This document shows positions 1-9,150 of a stretch of 64,000 nt of DNA, piece after piece. Source of the DNA: Polaromonas sp. A23 (GTDB taxonomy: Bacteria > Pseudomonadota > Gammaproteobacteria > Burkholderiales > Burkholderiaceae_C); assembly GCF_002001015.1 (NCBI RefSeq), contig NZ_MUNO01000045.1:248001-312000 (forward strand), written 5' to 3'. The notes under the pieces are model-generated. The model did no database searches. It saw only the letters and a list, made by a program, of their open reading frames with translations, and was not told where the DNA came from. The position numbers and the translations under genes were made by a program. The number at the start of each line of letters is the position of its first letter. Position 1 is the first letter of the stretch.

Positions 1-2139
1 CACGTAGGCAATTCGCGGCCGATGGTCGGCGACGCGTTGCTGTACTGGTATGGGATGGGCAGGAAACGGCGCCAGGCCGCTGCGCAGTTTGAGTCCACGG
101 TACCAGTCGCGCGCCTGCCGCTTCAGGGTCGCCGCATCCGCCTGCATCGACAGTGATGCGGCGTAAAGTGCCGCCGTCGCCATCCAGTCGTCCGCCTCAA
201 GGTCTTCGCACGCCGCGCTTGCCAGCAGCCTGAAACAGGGCTGGCTTTGGGTATGCATTGCGCCAGCGACGGCATCACGCCATGCGCCGCGCAAAACCTC
301 AATGGGCACCAGCGGCAAAGACCGGCGCGCCCGCACGTTGCCCAGGCCGGCCAGGCGCAGGATCACTTTGGCAGCATCGGCATGCCGGCCATCGCGGCGC
401 AACAATTCTGCACAGGCTTCAAACGCGCCTTCCATGCCGCCCTCGACCATCAGCCTTGCCTTTAAAAGCAGGGCGGGCGGCCATAGGGGGCGCTCTGCAA
501 GCATGGTGTTGGCGTCCTGCAAACCCGCCGCGAAATGGCCTGCGCGGCGACGCGATTCGGCCAGCTCCAGCCGGGGCAGAAAATCGCCTGGTTTGCATTC
601 AATCGCGCGCAGGAAAGCCAGTTGTGCCTCGCCATACCTGGCCGCCGTCATCAGCACCCAGCCCAGGTGTCGCAGGCTGTTTGCTTGTCCGGGTTCGAGT
701 TGCAGGGCCTGGCGCGCAGCCAGTTCCGCGTCCTCTACACGGCGCTGCTTCAGGCGCACATGCGAGAGTGCCAGCCACGCTTCAGCAGATGCCGGCGACT
801 GGGCCACGGCCCGCTCTGCCCAGGTCTGTGCCTCGGGCAGAAGACCGGCTTTTGCAAAAACCATGGCCGCCTGGGCCTGCACAGCGTGATCGCTGGCCAC
901 GCGGGTTGTGAGTTGCCTGGCGATATCGACCGCATGGGCCGTGTGCCCCCCATCCAGCGCCAGCCAACATTGCATGCGCAGCGCCTCCAGGTTATGCGGA
1001 TCCAGCCGCAACGCCCTTCGCAAAGTACGTTCAGCGCCTGAGGAGCGGCCTCGTCCCAGTTGGGCCGCGGCCAGCAAGCGCCACAGCTCCGACACCTGCG
1101 GCTGCACCCTGACACGCTTGTGCAATAGGCGGCAGGCCGCCACTGTTTCCTGCAAGTCCAGCAGCACTTGCGCCATCAGCGCATGCGCGGCCGCGTTTTC
1201 AGGCTCCTGCCCCAGCACCCGGTCGAGCAGCAATTTCGCGTCCTCGAACTGTTTGAATCCACGTTTGATCTGTGCACGCCGAAAGATCGCATCCGCCAGC
1301 CCGGGGGCGCGTTCTTGCGCTTTGGACAACGCTTCGTCTGCAGCTTTTAAATCACCCCCATCCTGCAGAAATGCACCCAGCCTGTGCCAGGCTTCGGCAT
1401 TGTCCGGCTGCGCCTTCACCATGTCGCGAGCCTGCCGCAGCGCCAGTCCCGTACGGCCCCGCGCATGCGCAAGCCACATGGTTTCAGCCAGCAGATCAGC
1501 ATTGCCGGGCCATTGCTCCAAGGCCTTGCGCAGCAGCGCGTCCACCTCGTCATGCCGCCGCAAATGCCGAAGGCACTGCGCCAGGCACACATGAAGGCGT
1601 AGCTGCTCAGGCGCCTGAGCATCAAAGCCGCTGATGGCCTCACGGTAGGCATGAGCCGCCTGTCCAATCTCGCCGCGCAACTGCTGTATCCAGCCTGCCT
1701 GCATGAAGCGCTGCGGTGTGCGTGCACGGTGCAGCGCCTGGGCCGCCCAATGGGCCGCATCCTCGATGCGCCCCAGGTCAATCAGCGCCCAGGCCAACGC
1801 GTACGCTGCCTCGTCCAGAGAGGCATCCAGCACGCAGGCGCGCTGAAAAGCCGCAGCAGCGCCGGCGGTATCACCGCCACGCGACAAAAGATACCCTTTG
1901 TACCAATGCAGCACCGCATCGTCTGGTGCGCGGTCAAGGGCGGGCAGCAACACTGCGGCAGCCTCTTCAGTATTGCCGGTTTGAATCAGGAAATAGCCCA
2001 AAGCGGCACAGGCTTTGGAAGACAGCCGGTCCAGCCTGACGGCATCGCGGGCGTGCGTCACGGCACCCGCCAAATCACCTGCCGCAAAGCACTGCCACGC
2101 GCTTTGCGTCAGCCGTTGCGCAGCGGGATGTGTGGCCAT
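1..2139 (-). CDS. TPR-repeat protein, probable OGT/SPINDLY-type (GT41) glycosyltransferase, 3' end cut by window edge
   Basis: An uninterrupted minus-strand frame of 713 codons starts at ATG 2139 and is still open at base 1, so the C-terminal part is missing. The visible protein is built almost wholly of helical TPR-like units, for example the N-terminal ALGYFLIQTGNTEEA and later LLSRGGDTAGAAAAFQRA. The last visible residues (PIPVQQ, then RPRIAYV) look like the linker into the catalytic domain of O-GlcNAc-transferase/SPINDLY-like enzymes, where TPRs are followed by an R-x-R-(I/V)-x-Y-V strand. A role in protein or polysaccharide glycosylation is inference. The start lies 4 bases after the stop of the GT4 gene, so the two are one operon. 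If the catalytic domain is absent, this is a plain TPR scaffold. Confidence 0.8.
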   Translation of the reverse strand, partial: MATHPAAQRLTQSAWQCFAAGDLAGAVTHARDAVRLDRLSSKACAALGYFLIQTGNTEEAAAVLLPALDRAPDDAVLHWYKGYLLSRGGDTAGAAAAFQRACVLDASLDEAAYALAWALIDLGRIEDAAHWAAQALHRARTPQRFMQAGWIQQLRGEIGQAAHAYREAISGFDAQAPEQLRLHVCLAQCLRHLRRHDEVDALLRKALEQWPGNADLLAETMWLAHARGRTGLALRQARDMVKAQPDNAEAWHRLGAFLQDGGDLKAADEALSKAQERAPGLADAIFRRAQIKRGFKQFEDAKLLLDRVLGQEPENAAAHALMAQVLLDLQETVAACRLLHKRVRVQPQVSELWRLLAAAQLGRGRSSGAERTLRRALRLDPHNLEALRMQCWLALDGGHTAHAVDIARQLTTRVASDHAVQAQAAMVFAKAGLLPEAQTWAERAVAQSPASAEAWLALSHVRLKQRRVEDAELAARQALQLEPGQANSLRHLGWVLMTAARYGEAQLAFLRAIECKPGDFLPRLELAESRRRAGHFAAGLQDANTMLAERPLWPPALLLKARLMVEGGMEGAFEACAELLRRDGRHADAAKVILRLAGLGNVRARRSLPLVPIEVLRGAWRDAVAGAMHTQSQPCFRLLASAACEDLEADDWMATAALYAASLSMQADAATLKRQARDWYRGLKLRSGLAPFPAHPIPVQQRVADHRPRIAYV

Positions 2140-2143
2140 GCGG

Positions 2144-3193
2144 CTACCGCAAGGCGTGTTCGGTCAGCAGGCTCAGCAGCTGTCCGGCGATCAGCGGCGT
2201 AGCGGCGGCGTGGCTCTCTGCACGATAACGTGCAGCCGCGCCAAACGACTCATGCCCGCCCATCAACTGGCGCAAGGCTTCTGCCCAGACTTCGACAGGC
2301 TCGTGCGGGTCCAGCGTCAGCCCGCCGTCACCCACCGTCTCGGGCAGCGCACCGCGATGGCTGGCCAGCACCGGGATTCCATTGAGTTGCGCCTCGATGA
2401 CGGTGCGGCCGAATGACTCTTCCCAGACCGACGGCATCAGCAACACCTTTGCCTGGGCATACACACCGCGCATGTCGTCTTGGGGCTCCAGCCATTGCAC
2501 ATTGCCCAGGCTGCGCGCGCGTTGCTGGCAATAGGCGCGCCAGTGCGGGTCCAGGTTCCAGCTTTCCACAACCAGAAATGGCAGGTCTGGGCAATGTTCG
2601 GCCAACGCGAACATCAGCTGTACACCCTTGATGGGCGTGGGGTTCACAAACAGCACCTTGGAGCCGTCACCCGACGTAAGGTACTTTTCCGCGTGCACCA
2701 CGGGCTCAACCACATGGCAATGCAGCCCGCACAGCGCCCGCCAGCGATCGGCAGTGAAAGCCGAGTTGGCGAGGTACAGCAATGACGGGTCGGAAATCAG
2801 CATGCCGCCCAGTTGATGCACCTCCACGTTGTGCAGGTAAACAGCGGTAGGCCGGCCGGTGCGCAAACTGGCCAGCACCATGAGCGACAAGGCGTTGCCG
2901 CTTTGCACAACAATGATGGAAGCGTTCCAGGCGGCGGCAACCAGAGGCAGCACGGCAGCGGGCGAAGTTGCCCGCATGCAAAGGTAGCCTAGTGCTTCGT
3001 CACTGAATGTCAGGTGGTCCGGGTCAGCTGTTCCTGGCCCTGATTGCGCGGCAGCAAGGTTCAGGCCGCACAGTACTGCGACCTCCGCACCGACGACACC
3101 CATGGCAAGGCAAAGGTCATGGGTGGTGGTCTGCAGCCCGCCCTTGATATCGGGAAGATGGGGGTAATCAGAAACGAAGAGGACGCGTATCAC
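2144..3193 (-). CDS. GT4-family glycosyltransferase
   Basis: 349 residues with the GT-B layout. The N-terminal half has a Rossmann-like start (MIRVLFVSDYPHLPD) and an early Gly-Gly loop at about residue 18. The C-terminal half has the nucleotide-sugar site PSVWEESFGRTVIEAQLNG followed by GALPETVGDGG, the usual E-x7-E region of GT4 enzymes. It should transfer a sugar from a nucleotide sugar in the cytoplasm; donor and acceptor cannot be told from sequence. It lies between the FecR-domain gene (74 bases upstream) and the TPR gene (4 bases downstream) on the same strand. This fits a role in surface glycan or glycoprotein assembly. Confidence 0.85.
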   Translation of the reverse strand: MIRVLFVSDYPHLPDIKGGLQTTTHDLCLAMGVVGAEVAVLCGLNLAAAQSGPGTADPDHLTFSDEALGYLCMRATSPAAVLPLVAAAWNASIIVVQSGNALSLMVLASLRTGRPTAVYLHNVEVHQLGGMLISDPSLLYLANSAFTADRWRALCGLHCHVVEPVVHAEKYLTSGDGSKVLFVNPTPIKGVQLMFALAEHCPDLPFLVVESWNLDPHWRAYCQQRARSLGNVQWLEPQDDMRGVYAQAKVLLMPSVWEESFGRTVIEAQLNGIPVLASHRGALPETVGDGGLTLDPHEPVEVWAEALRQLMGGHESFGAAARYRAESHAAATPLIAGQLLSLLTEHALR

Positions 3194-3267
3194 CGGTCAA
3201 ATCCTGGAGAAAAGTCTTGATGCCCGAGTCACGCCCTGTACCCTGGCGCATTTGCACTAAAGCAGTT

Positions 3268-4101
3268 TCAAGACTGGTTTTGGACTTGTCCCGTGGCCAA
3301 AATATTACGAAGAGTCTGGGAGGGGTTGCTGTTGCTATTGGTGTCGACGACATTCTTCAAACGGTCGTTTGCAAGGGTGTCGCCTGGATTGCTGCCGCCA
3401 CCCGGGGTATTTCCAGTGCTGAGCAACTGCCCGGGCGGGGCACCACCCGGCTGCTGATTACCAGGGTTCCCCCCAGTAGGAGTCTCTAACCGTTGCAGCC
3501 TGCTGTTAAGTTCGCTAATCGGCATACGAAAAGGGGTCGCTGGTGGCTGGCCGGAGCCGAAGTTGGTTCCGAAGCCGGGCCGGGTAATCGTCTGTGTGTT
3601 GCCATTGTTGTCAGTCGCAGACATGCGCTGCCCGAACAAAAAGACGCCGCTGGTCTTTTGACCATCCGTTTCTACGATGGTAATGCCCCCACGGATACCA
3701 ATGGTAGCTGTGCCGGCGCGAACAACTGTGTCGGTCTTTTTGCTGATCAGACCACCCACCACGCGCAGCAGCCCTTTGGTCAGGTCGATCAGAATCTGGC
3801 CCTCTTTGGCTTTGGAATCAAACTGGTATTTCGCAATCACCAGTTCGGAGTCGGGGCCGATAGTGACGGCCGACTGGTCTGAAAACAGCACGTGAATCCT
3901 GCTGTTGGCGTCGGTGGTCAAGCGCTGGTTGGTCGTGCCGTCGATGTACATCGTGGTGGTGCCGCGCGCCGCGCCGGTTTTGACGGTGGTGGCTACGCCG
4001 GTCTGCGGGCGCCCGGGATTGGTGACGGGCTGGGCAGCGGCCAAAGGAATGGCGCTGGTAAGCGCGGCTGCGAGCAACAAATCGTTGGATAAGGGCGGCA
4101 T
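3268..4101 (-). CDS. FecR-domain secreted protein
   Basis: 277 residues. An N-terminal hydrophobic segment ending in AAAQPV looks like a Sec signal peptide. It is followed by a FecR-like beta domain, roughly residues 35-165, with the typical strands VLFSDQSAVTIGPDSELVI, GLLRVVGG and TATIGIRGG. The C-terminal 90 residues are low-complexity, rich in Gly, Pro, Asn and Gln. FecR domains of this exported kind occur in periplasmic or surface proteins, often beside TPR or barrel proteins, and not only in iron signalling. The start is supported by a GAGGA Shine-Dalgarno about 10 bases upstream, and the gene begins 12 bases after the stop of the barrel gene. The exact function is unknown. Confidence 0.8.
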   Translation of the reverse strand: MPPLSNDLLLAAALTSAIPLAAAQPVTNPGRPQTGVATTVKTGAARGTTTMYIDGTTNQRLTTDANSRIHVLFSDQSAVTIGPDSELVIAKYQFDSKAKEGQILIDLTKGLLRVVGGLISKKTDTVVRAGTATIGIRGGITIVETDGQKTSGVFLFGQRMSATDNNGNTQTITRPGFGTNFGSGQPPATPFRMPISELNSRLQRLETPTGGNPGNQQPGGAPPGQLLSTGNTPGGGSNPGDTLANDRLKNVVDTNSNSNPSQTLRNILATGQVQNQS

Positions 4102-4113
4102 TTTTTTAAATCC

Positions 4114-5484
4114 TCAGAAGCTGCGAATAATCGTGCCGGAAAGCGTCGTATTCTTGAAGTTGAAATTCGCAATATTGGCATTGTTGCGCGACTCTTCCAG
4201 CGCGAACAACAAGGACCAAACCGGTGTCACGGGAATCCGTTGGGTGATGCCCAGCTTGGACTCGCGGTCCTGCCGCTTGATGCTGGCGCTCACGGCCGGG
4301 TCGGCCCCTCCGTAGGTACGGCGCAGGGTGCTGCCATAAACAGCGGTCGTCCATTTGCCGCCACCTGATATCGGGCTGGCATAAGACAACGCATACGTCA
4401 GCTGGACTTCATGCGAGTCGGAGTCGTAAAAATCCCGCCCGGTGCGATTGCGCCGCATGATGTAGTCGGCCGACACGGTGTGGCCCGCCGTCATTTCGTG
4501 AGTCCAGCGGGCACGAAGGCTGTCCACGCGGCCACTGAGAAGGTCGGCGCTGGGAACGTCGATGCGGTTGGCAAAGGAGCGTCGCTGGCTGTCCACGGTG
4601 GCCTCGACAAAAGTGCGTTCGCTGACGAGCCAGCTGGCGTCCAGCCCCAGACCATAAGTGTCGAAAAATTGCTTTCCCTGGGCCTGGACGTTCGACCACA
4701 GAATATGCGGCCGGATGGTCAGGTTTGCCATGTCCGCCGGTAGCGGTTTGAACTGCAGCCCGGTCGAGAAATCCAGCACGAACAGGTCGTACGGCTTGGT
4801 GGGGTTGGCCACGACCTGGCTGCCGGCGGACGAGTCGTAGTGGGTCAGGTAGGCGCCGAAGCTGCTCTGGATTCCGGCTGAGTTCTGCTTTTCCAGGTCA
4901 TAAAAATGGCGCAGGCGCAGGCCAAGATTGACATCGGTATTGGACTCACGGGTTTGGGGGTTGGGCACGGACACGCCGCCCGAAAGCACCTGTGAACTGT
5001 CGGTTCGATACAGGGGGTTGCTCTGGTGCCGCAAGCCAAAGGTGAATGCCCCGCTCAGCTGTGAGACCTGGCTGCGTTTGGCGATATCGGCGATCAGCGC
5101 ATTTGCAAGGGCCCGGTGATCATCCGGAAGGCGGTTGTCTTCCACCGCCCTGCGCAGCATGGCCTCCGCCTGTGCATAGGAGGCCAGGCGGTAATAAAGC
5201 ACGCCTATATCCACCCGCAGGCTGGGGCTGGCATCGGGCTCCAGCAGAAGCCGCTCCAGCGCCGCAATGCCACCTTCGTAATTGCCCTGTCGGACCAGCA
5301 GTTGCGAGTAGGCGGACCATAGGGGCAGGTTTTGGGGTTGCTGCAGCACCTGACGGAAAGCTTCATCGCTTTGGCGCTCTAGGGCCTCTGTCGCGCCGGT
5401 TTGTGCGGCTGCGTGAGCGCAGGCAAACAACGCCAAAACTGCTGAAAACCTGCGGCTGCACTGGTAAAAGGTGGGCAATGGCAT
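4114..5484 (-). CDS. TPR plus outer-membrane beta-barrel protein
   Basis: 456 residues. A signal peptide (ALFACAHAAAQ) is followed by TPR-like helices at about residues 30-150, for example LPLWSAYSQLLVRQGNYEGG. The remainder alternates polar and aromatic residues in the manner of barrel strands and ends with the C-terminal phenylalanine (GTIIRSF) expected for a BAM substrate. This plan resembles the DUF560/Slam family (surface lipoprotein assembly modifiers), but I cannot confirm family membership without a profile search. It is first in a minus-strand operon with the FecR protein and two glycosylation-type genes, so export or display of a surface molecule is the best guess. The upstream region 5485-5668 is shared with the divergent methyltransferase gene. 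Confidence 0.75.
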   Translation of the reverse strand: MPLPTFYQCSRRFSAVLALFACAHAAAQTGATEALERQSDEAFRQVLQQPQNLPLWSAYSQLLVRQGNYEGGIAALERLLLEPDASPSLRVDIGVLYYRLASYAQAEAMLRRAVEDNRLPDDHRALANALIADIAKRSQVSQLSGAFTFGLRHQSNPLYRTDSSQVLSGGVSVPNPQTRESNTDVNLGLRLRHFYDLEKQNSAGIQSSFGAYLTHYDSSAGSQVVANPTKPYDLFVLDFSTGLQFKPLPADMANLTIRPHILWSNVQAQGKQFFDTYGLGLDASWLVSERTFVEATVDSQRRSFANRIDVPSADLLSGRVDSLRARWTHEMTAGHTVSADYIMRRNRTGRDFYDSDSHEVQLTYALSYASPISGGGKWTTAVYGSTLRRTYGGADPAVSASIKRQDRESKLGITQRIPVTPVWSLLFALEESRNNANIANFNFKNTTLSGTIIRSF

Positions 5485-5668
5485 GGTTCAAACCACTTTC
5501 TCTTTTTGAGCTATTGGATCGCGACGAATAGCGAGTCTTGCTCTACAACTGTCTGTTACAAATGACTTTATCATATGGACGTGTGTTTTCCGCCCTTTTT
5601 TTGGTGTCGGCGCATCCCCGTGTGGTTTGCAGGCACTTCCGTACAAGCACAACAGAAAGCAGTAACGG

Positions 5669-6343
5669 ATGCACCCCACCGCCATAGACAACGGACGCCT
5701 GTTCTTCGAACGCTATGTAGCAGACGCCACAGGCAAAACCATCGTGGATGTTGGCGCGCAGAACGTAAACGGCTCATTGCGTGATGTCTGTCCTCCCGGC
5801 GCCCGTTACCTGGGCGTTGATTTTGCTGCCGGTGAAGGCGTTGACATCGTGCTTGACGACCCCTACCGGCTGCCTTTCGAGTCATCGTCTGTCGACGTGG
5901 TGGTCAGCAGCTCATGCTTCGAACACATTGAATTTTTCTGGCTGATGTTCAACGAAATTCTGCGTGTGCTCAAACCGTCGGGTATTTTTTACATGAACGC
6001 GCCCTCTAACGGTGAGTTTCACCGTTATCCGGTCGATTGCTGGCGTTTTTACCCGGATTCAGGGCAGGCATTGGTCAACTGGGGCGCAAGGGCAGGCTAC
6101 CACCCTGTTTTGTTGGAGTCTTTCACCACCCGCCAGCGCCTTGACGTATGGAATGACTATGTAGCCGTCTTCCTGAAGGATCAATCCACATTAGCCGAGC
6201 ATCCTCACCGTATCCTTGACCGGATTGACAACTACACCAACGGTCAGGTTCATGGACGCGCGGGCTTTTTGCAACCGCAAACTGCACCCGAAGATCTCGC
6301 GAAGCTGCAAAGGCTGACCGGGAGCCTCAAGCCCACAGAGTAG
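5669..6343 (+). CDS. class I SAM-dependent methyltransferase
   Basis: 224 residues. The SAM-binding core is visible as TIVDVGAQNVNGSLRD (motif I, acidic residue then glycine loop), followed by YLGVDFAAGEGVDIVLDD and the SSCFEHIEFFW and EILRVLKPSG motifs of the Methyltransf_11 type. The acceptor is unknown; genes of this type next to ManC often modify sugars or act in O-antigen/EPS clusters. It is transcribed away from the barrel/FecR operon and ends 17 bases before manC, so the two are probably co-transcribed. No membrane segment is seen. Confidence 0.85.
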   Translation: MHPTAIDNGRLFFERYVADATGKTIVDVGAQNVNGSLRDVCPPGARYLGVDFAAGEGVDIVLDDPYRLPFESSSVDVVVSSSCFEHIEFFWLMFNEILRVLKPSGIFYMNAPSNGEFHRYPVDCWRFYPDSGQALVNWGARAGYHPVLLESFTTRQRLDVWNDYVAVFLKDQSTLAEHPHRILDRIDNYTNGQVHGRAGFLQPQTAPEDLAKLQRLTGSLKPTE

Positions 6344-6360
6344 CCTCTAATACTGTTCAT

Positions 6361-7779
6361 ATGTCGCCAGCCATCCCTCTTGTGTACCCTGTGATTTTGT
6401 CCGGCGGCGGCGGTACCCGCCTCTGGCCTTTATCGCGCACCGAATACCCCAAGCAATTGCTGACACTGACCGGGCGCGAGTCGATGCTTCAAGCCACTGC
6501 GCTAAGGGCGGCTGCGTTGCCGGGTGCGCAAGCCGCCATCGTGGTCACGAGCGAGGAGCACAGTTCTCTGGTTCGGGAGCAACTGGCACAGGCCGGTTGC
6601 GCGCCCGCCTGCATCTGCCTTGAGCCACAGGGACGAAATACCGCTCCTGCCATTGCACTGGCTGCATTGCATCTCACGTCCACCGATCCAGACGCGCTGA
6701 TGCTGGTTTTGCCGTCTGACCACCTTATTGAAGACCAGGCAGCTTTTGAGGCAGCCATAGCCACCGCATCGAGAGCTGCGTTCGATGGGTGGCTGTGTAC
6801 TTTTGGCGTTCCGCCGGACGGGCCCGAGTCGGGCTATGGCTACATCGAGGCGGGGGCCATGATTGACGGACTTCAGGGCGCAAGACACGTCAATCGCTTC
6901 ATTGAAAAACCTGATCTGCAGACTGCCCGAAGCCTGCTTCAGGAGACCGATTATTTCTGGAACAGCGGTATGTTTGTTTTTACCGCGAGGATATTTCTGG
7001 ATGAACTGAGGACACACAGGCCTGAAGTTCTGGACGCCGTCAAACTCGCCTGGGACGGGCGAAGCGAAAACGCAGGCTTTCTACGCCCTCAGGCGGCGGC
7101 ATTTTCCGCATCCCCTTCCATTTCCATCGACTATGCCGTGATGCAGACCACCCGGCGGGCTGCGATGGTGCAGGCCCGCTTCGCCTGGAGTGACATTGGC
7201 AGCTGGCACAGCCTGTGGCGAGCCCTGCCCAAAGATGCCGACAACAACAGCGTGACAGGTGATGTGGTGTTGGCGGACACTCATAACTGCTTGATTCACG
7301 CCGGGCATCGACTGGTTTCGGTGGTCGGTATTGACAACGTGGCGGTCATCGAAACAGCCGATGCCGTGCTGGTCATCAACAAGAACAAGGCGCAGGATAT
7401 TCGGGATGTGGTCGCGCAGTTGCAGAGCGCCGGCAGATCCGAACTGCTACGCCAGGTGCGAGTACATCGGCCTTGGGGTTGGTACGAGGTCACCGACAGG
7501 GGTGAGCGCTTTCAAGTCAAGCGGTTGATGGTTGAGCCGGGGAAACGCCTGTCTCTGCAGATGCATCACCACCGCGCGGAACATTGGGTTGTGGTGAGCG
7601 GCAAGGCACTCGTCACGATCAATGGAGCGCAAAGCCTCTTGGCCGAGAACCAGTCTGCTTTTGTGCCTCTGGGCCAAAAGCATCGCCTGGAAAATCCCAG
7701 CAGTGTTGCGCTGCACATGATCGAAATCCAGTCGGGTTCTTATCTGGGTGAAGACGACATTGTTCGTTTTGATGCCTGA
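6361..7779 (+). CDS. manC: mannose-1-phosphate guanylyltransferase / mannose-6-phosphate isomerase
   Basis: 472 residues, the usual size of the bifunctional ManC/AlgA/CpsB family. The N-terminal nucleotidyltransferase carries the signature SGGGGTRLWPLSRTEYPKQ near residues 14-32 and the FIEKPD motif near 180. The C-terminal cupin carries the isomerase-type QMHHHRAEHWVVVSG near residue 400. It makes GDP-mannose from mannose-1-phosphate and can convert fructose-6-phosphate to mannose-6-phosphate in the cytoplasm, which feeds exopolysaccharide or LPS synthesis. It follows the methyltransferase gene by 17 bases and is closed by the terminator at 7833-7866. Confidence 0.95.
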   Translation: MSPAIPLVYPVILSGGGGTRLWPLSRTEYPKQLLTLTGRESMLQATALRAAALPGAQAAIVVTSEEHSSLVREQLAQAGCAPACICLEPQGRNTAPAIALAALHLTSTDPDALMLVLPSDHLIEDQAAFEAAIATASRAAFDGWLCTFGVPPDGPESGYGYIEAGAMIDGLQGARHVNRFIEKPDLQTARSLLQETDYFWNSGMFVFTARIFLDELRTHRPEVLDAVKLAWDGRSENAGFLRPQAAAFSASPSISIDYAVMQTTRRAAMVQARFAWSDIGSWHSLWRALPKDADNNSVTGDVVLADTHNCLIHAGHRLVSVVGIDNVAVIETADAVLVINKNKAQDIRDVVAQLQSAGRSELLRQVRVHRPWGWYEVTDRGERFQVKRLMVEPGKRLSLQMHHHRAEHWVVVSGKALVTINGAQSLLAENQSAFVPLGQKHRLENPSSVALHMIEIQSGSYLGEDDIVRFDA

Positions 7780-7832
7780 CTTTCTTAACCCATGGAGACT
7801 ATCGTCGCCGCAATAGCAGCTTCAATAAAGAT

Positions 7833-7866
7833 AAAGCCCCTGTTTCGCAAGAAACAGGGGCTTTTT
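7833..7866 (+). terminator. strong intrinsic terminator after manC
   Basis: A perfect 14-bp stem (arms 7833-7846 and 7851-7864) encloses a GCAA tetraloop and is followed by a run of T ending at 7866. It lies 54 bases after the manC stop and should end the methyltransferase-manC transcript. Confidence 0.93.
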
Positions 7867-8123
7867 GATGTGGAAGTGGCGGCGTTTGAATTACGTGGCG
7901 TTGCTACCTGTGACCTGGACACGCATCTGCAGCAGATAGGCCAGTTGATTGCGGCGGCAACCGAAGGCTATATGGTGGATTGGCCGTCCGTCGCTTTGCA
8001 CTAAGCCGCTTAGCCGGTAACCCGCAGCCAGGCGGCATGAGGACGGGTATTTGACCACCGAGAGTCGACCAGACTACTCCACGCCGTACCCGAGCCTTCA
8101 ATGCGTCAATTGAGGAGACATGC
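7867..8123. other. intergenic, no gene supported
   Basis: About 260 bases lie between the manC terminator and the stop of the LysR gene. A plus-strand open frame of 70 codons covers 7792-8004, but it runs through the terminator stem and has no recognisable start signal. Its C-terminal half (DTHLQQIGQLIAAATEG) has an amphipathic, protein-like look and could be a relic of a lost gene. Nothing else is evident. Confidence 0.4.
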
Positions 8124-9050
8124 TTACACCGCTTTCAGATACTCCCGCAGCTTCTGCTCGTCAGCCTGTAGCTGGGCACGCATAAGGGACAAAAATTTCT
8201 TGGCAGTACCTGACAGGACTTGACCGGCAGGAATTGCCAGGAAGCACGAGAAAATGACGTCCACGCTTAATTTGCGAACCACCAATCCACGGTCAGCGTA
8301 ATCCAAAGCGGTTATGGGGTTAACAATTCCCACGCCCAGGCCGTGCAGCGCCATCTCGCACACGCTGACGGCGTAGGGAGTGTGAATTGATACCGACAGC
8401 GTGACGCCGTGTTCGGCGAGCTTCGCTTCCAACCTCCGCCTGGATGCATCTTCCGGATTCAGCGCAAGGAAGGGCAGCTCAGCAAGCTGCTCTGGCCGGA
8501 TCTGCTTGTGCCTCGCAAGGGGGTGCCCCTTCTTCATTACCACCACGCCCGGAAAAGTTGCGAATGTGGTTGGTTCCAGGCCATCCACCGAAACCTCGTC
8601 AGCCATTAGCCCAAAGTCAGCCAATCCAGATACGACCCGATCTTTCACTTCCTTGGAGCTGAGGACCTGCAGCGATACGTGAGGACGCGGGCCCTTCGCA
8701 GAAGAGGCCATCAGCTGCTTTAGGCATCGGGGCATGAAACCCAGCCCGAAGGCGGGATAGCAGGCCACCTGCAATTGGTCGACTCCAAATTCCCGCAGAC
8801 TTTTAACGCGATGTTCAATGGCCCCTAAGCCGACAAACATTCGCTCGACCTCCACCAGTAAAGCCTTCGCTTCAGGTGTTGGATGCAACCTGCCACGCAG
8901 GCGCTGGAACAGTGCAAAACCCGCCTCAGTTTCCAGCCGTTTCAGCGATTGACTGATCGCTGGTTGCGTCACGCTCAGTAACGCCGCTGCTTTGCGTGCC
9001 GAACCGCTTGACATGATGGCCCGAAAAGTTTCGATCTCGGTAACGCGCAT
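8124..9050 (-). CDS. LysR-family transcriptional regulator
   Basis: 308 residues with the canonical N-terminal winged helix-turn-helix: FRAIMSSGSARKAAALLSVTQPAISQSLKRLE at about residues 9-40 matches the LysR recognition region. A periplasmic-binding-protein-like effector domain follows from about residue 90. Overall pattern is closest to the OccR/NocR type that answers to amino acids or their derivatives, which fits the adjacent amino acid importer and PLP enzyme. It is divergent from those genes. A dyad with the T-N11-A form expected of LysR operators (9070-9086) begins 19 bases upstream of the start. Confidence 0.9.
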   Translation of the reverse strand: MRVTEIETFRAIMSSGSARKAAALLSVTQPAISQSLKRLETEAGFALFQRLRGRLHPTPEAKALLVEVERMFVGLGAIEHRVKSLREFGVDQLQVACYPAFGLGFMPRCLKQLMASSAKGPRPHVSLQVLSSKEVKDRVVSGLADFGLMADEVSVDGLEPTTFATFPGVVVMKKGHPLARHKQIRPEQLAELPFLALNPEDASRRRLEAKLAEHGVTLSVSIHTPYAVSVCEMALHGLGVGIVNPITALDYADRGLVVRKLSVDVIFSCFLAIPAGQVLSGTAKKFLSLMRAQLQADEQKLREYLKAV

Positions 9051-9069
9051 ATAAGTCTAGGTTATTGAG

Positions 9070-9086
9070 TGATAACAATATTATCA
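9070..9086. promoter_or_regulatory. probable LysR-type operator
   Basis: TGATAACAATATTATCA is a perfect 6-bp inverted repeat with a 5-base spacer and contains T-N11-A. It sits in the AT-rich gap between the divergent LysR gene and the 9151 gene, where the regulator would control both itself and the downstream module. Confidence 0.6.
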
Positions 9087-9150
9087 ATTAATTTATAGAT
9101 CCACTTTTAGACTGCATTTGCGTTCAAAACCCAACCACGAGGATGTAGAA

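Noticed and set aside
258..1594. Plus-strand open frames opposite the TPR gene
   Set aside because: The minus strand has an uninterrupted 713-codon TPR frame across this region; the plus-strand products are low-complexity.
7792..8004. A 70-codon plus-strand frame after manC
   Set aside because: It runs through the strong terminator stem and has no ribosome binding site. A gene relic in its second half remains possible.
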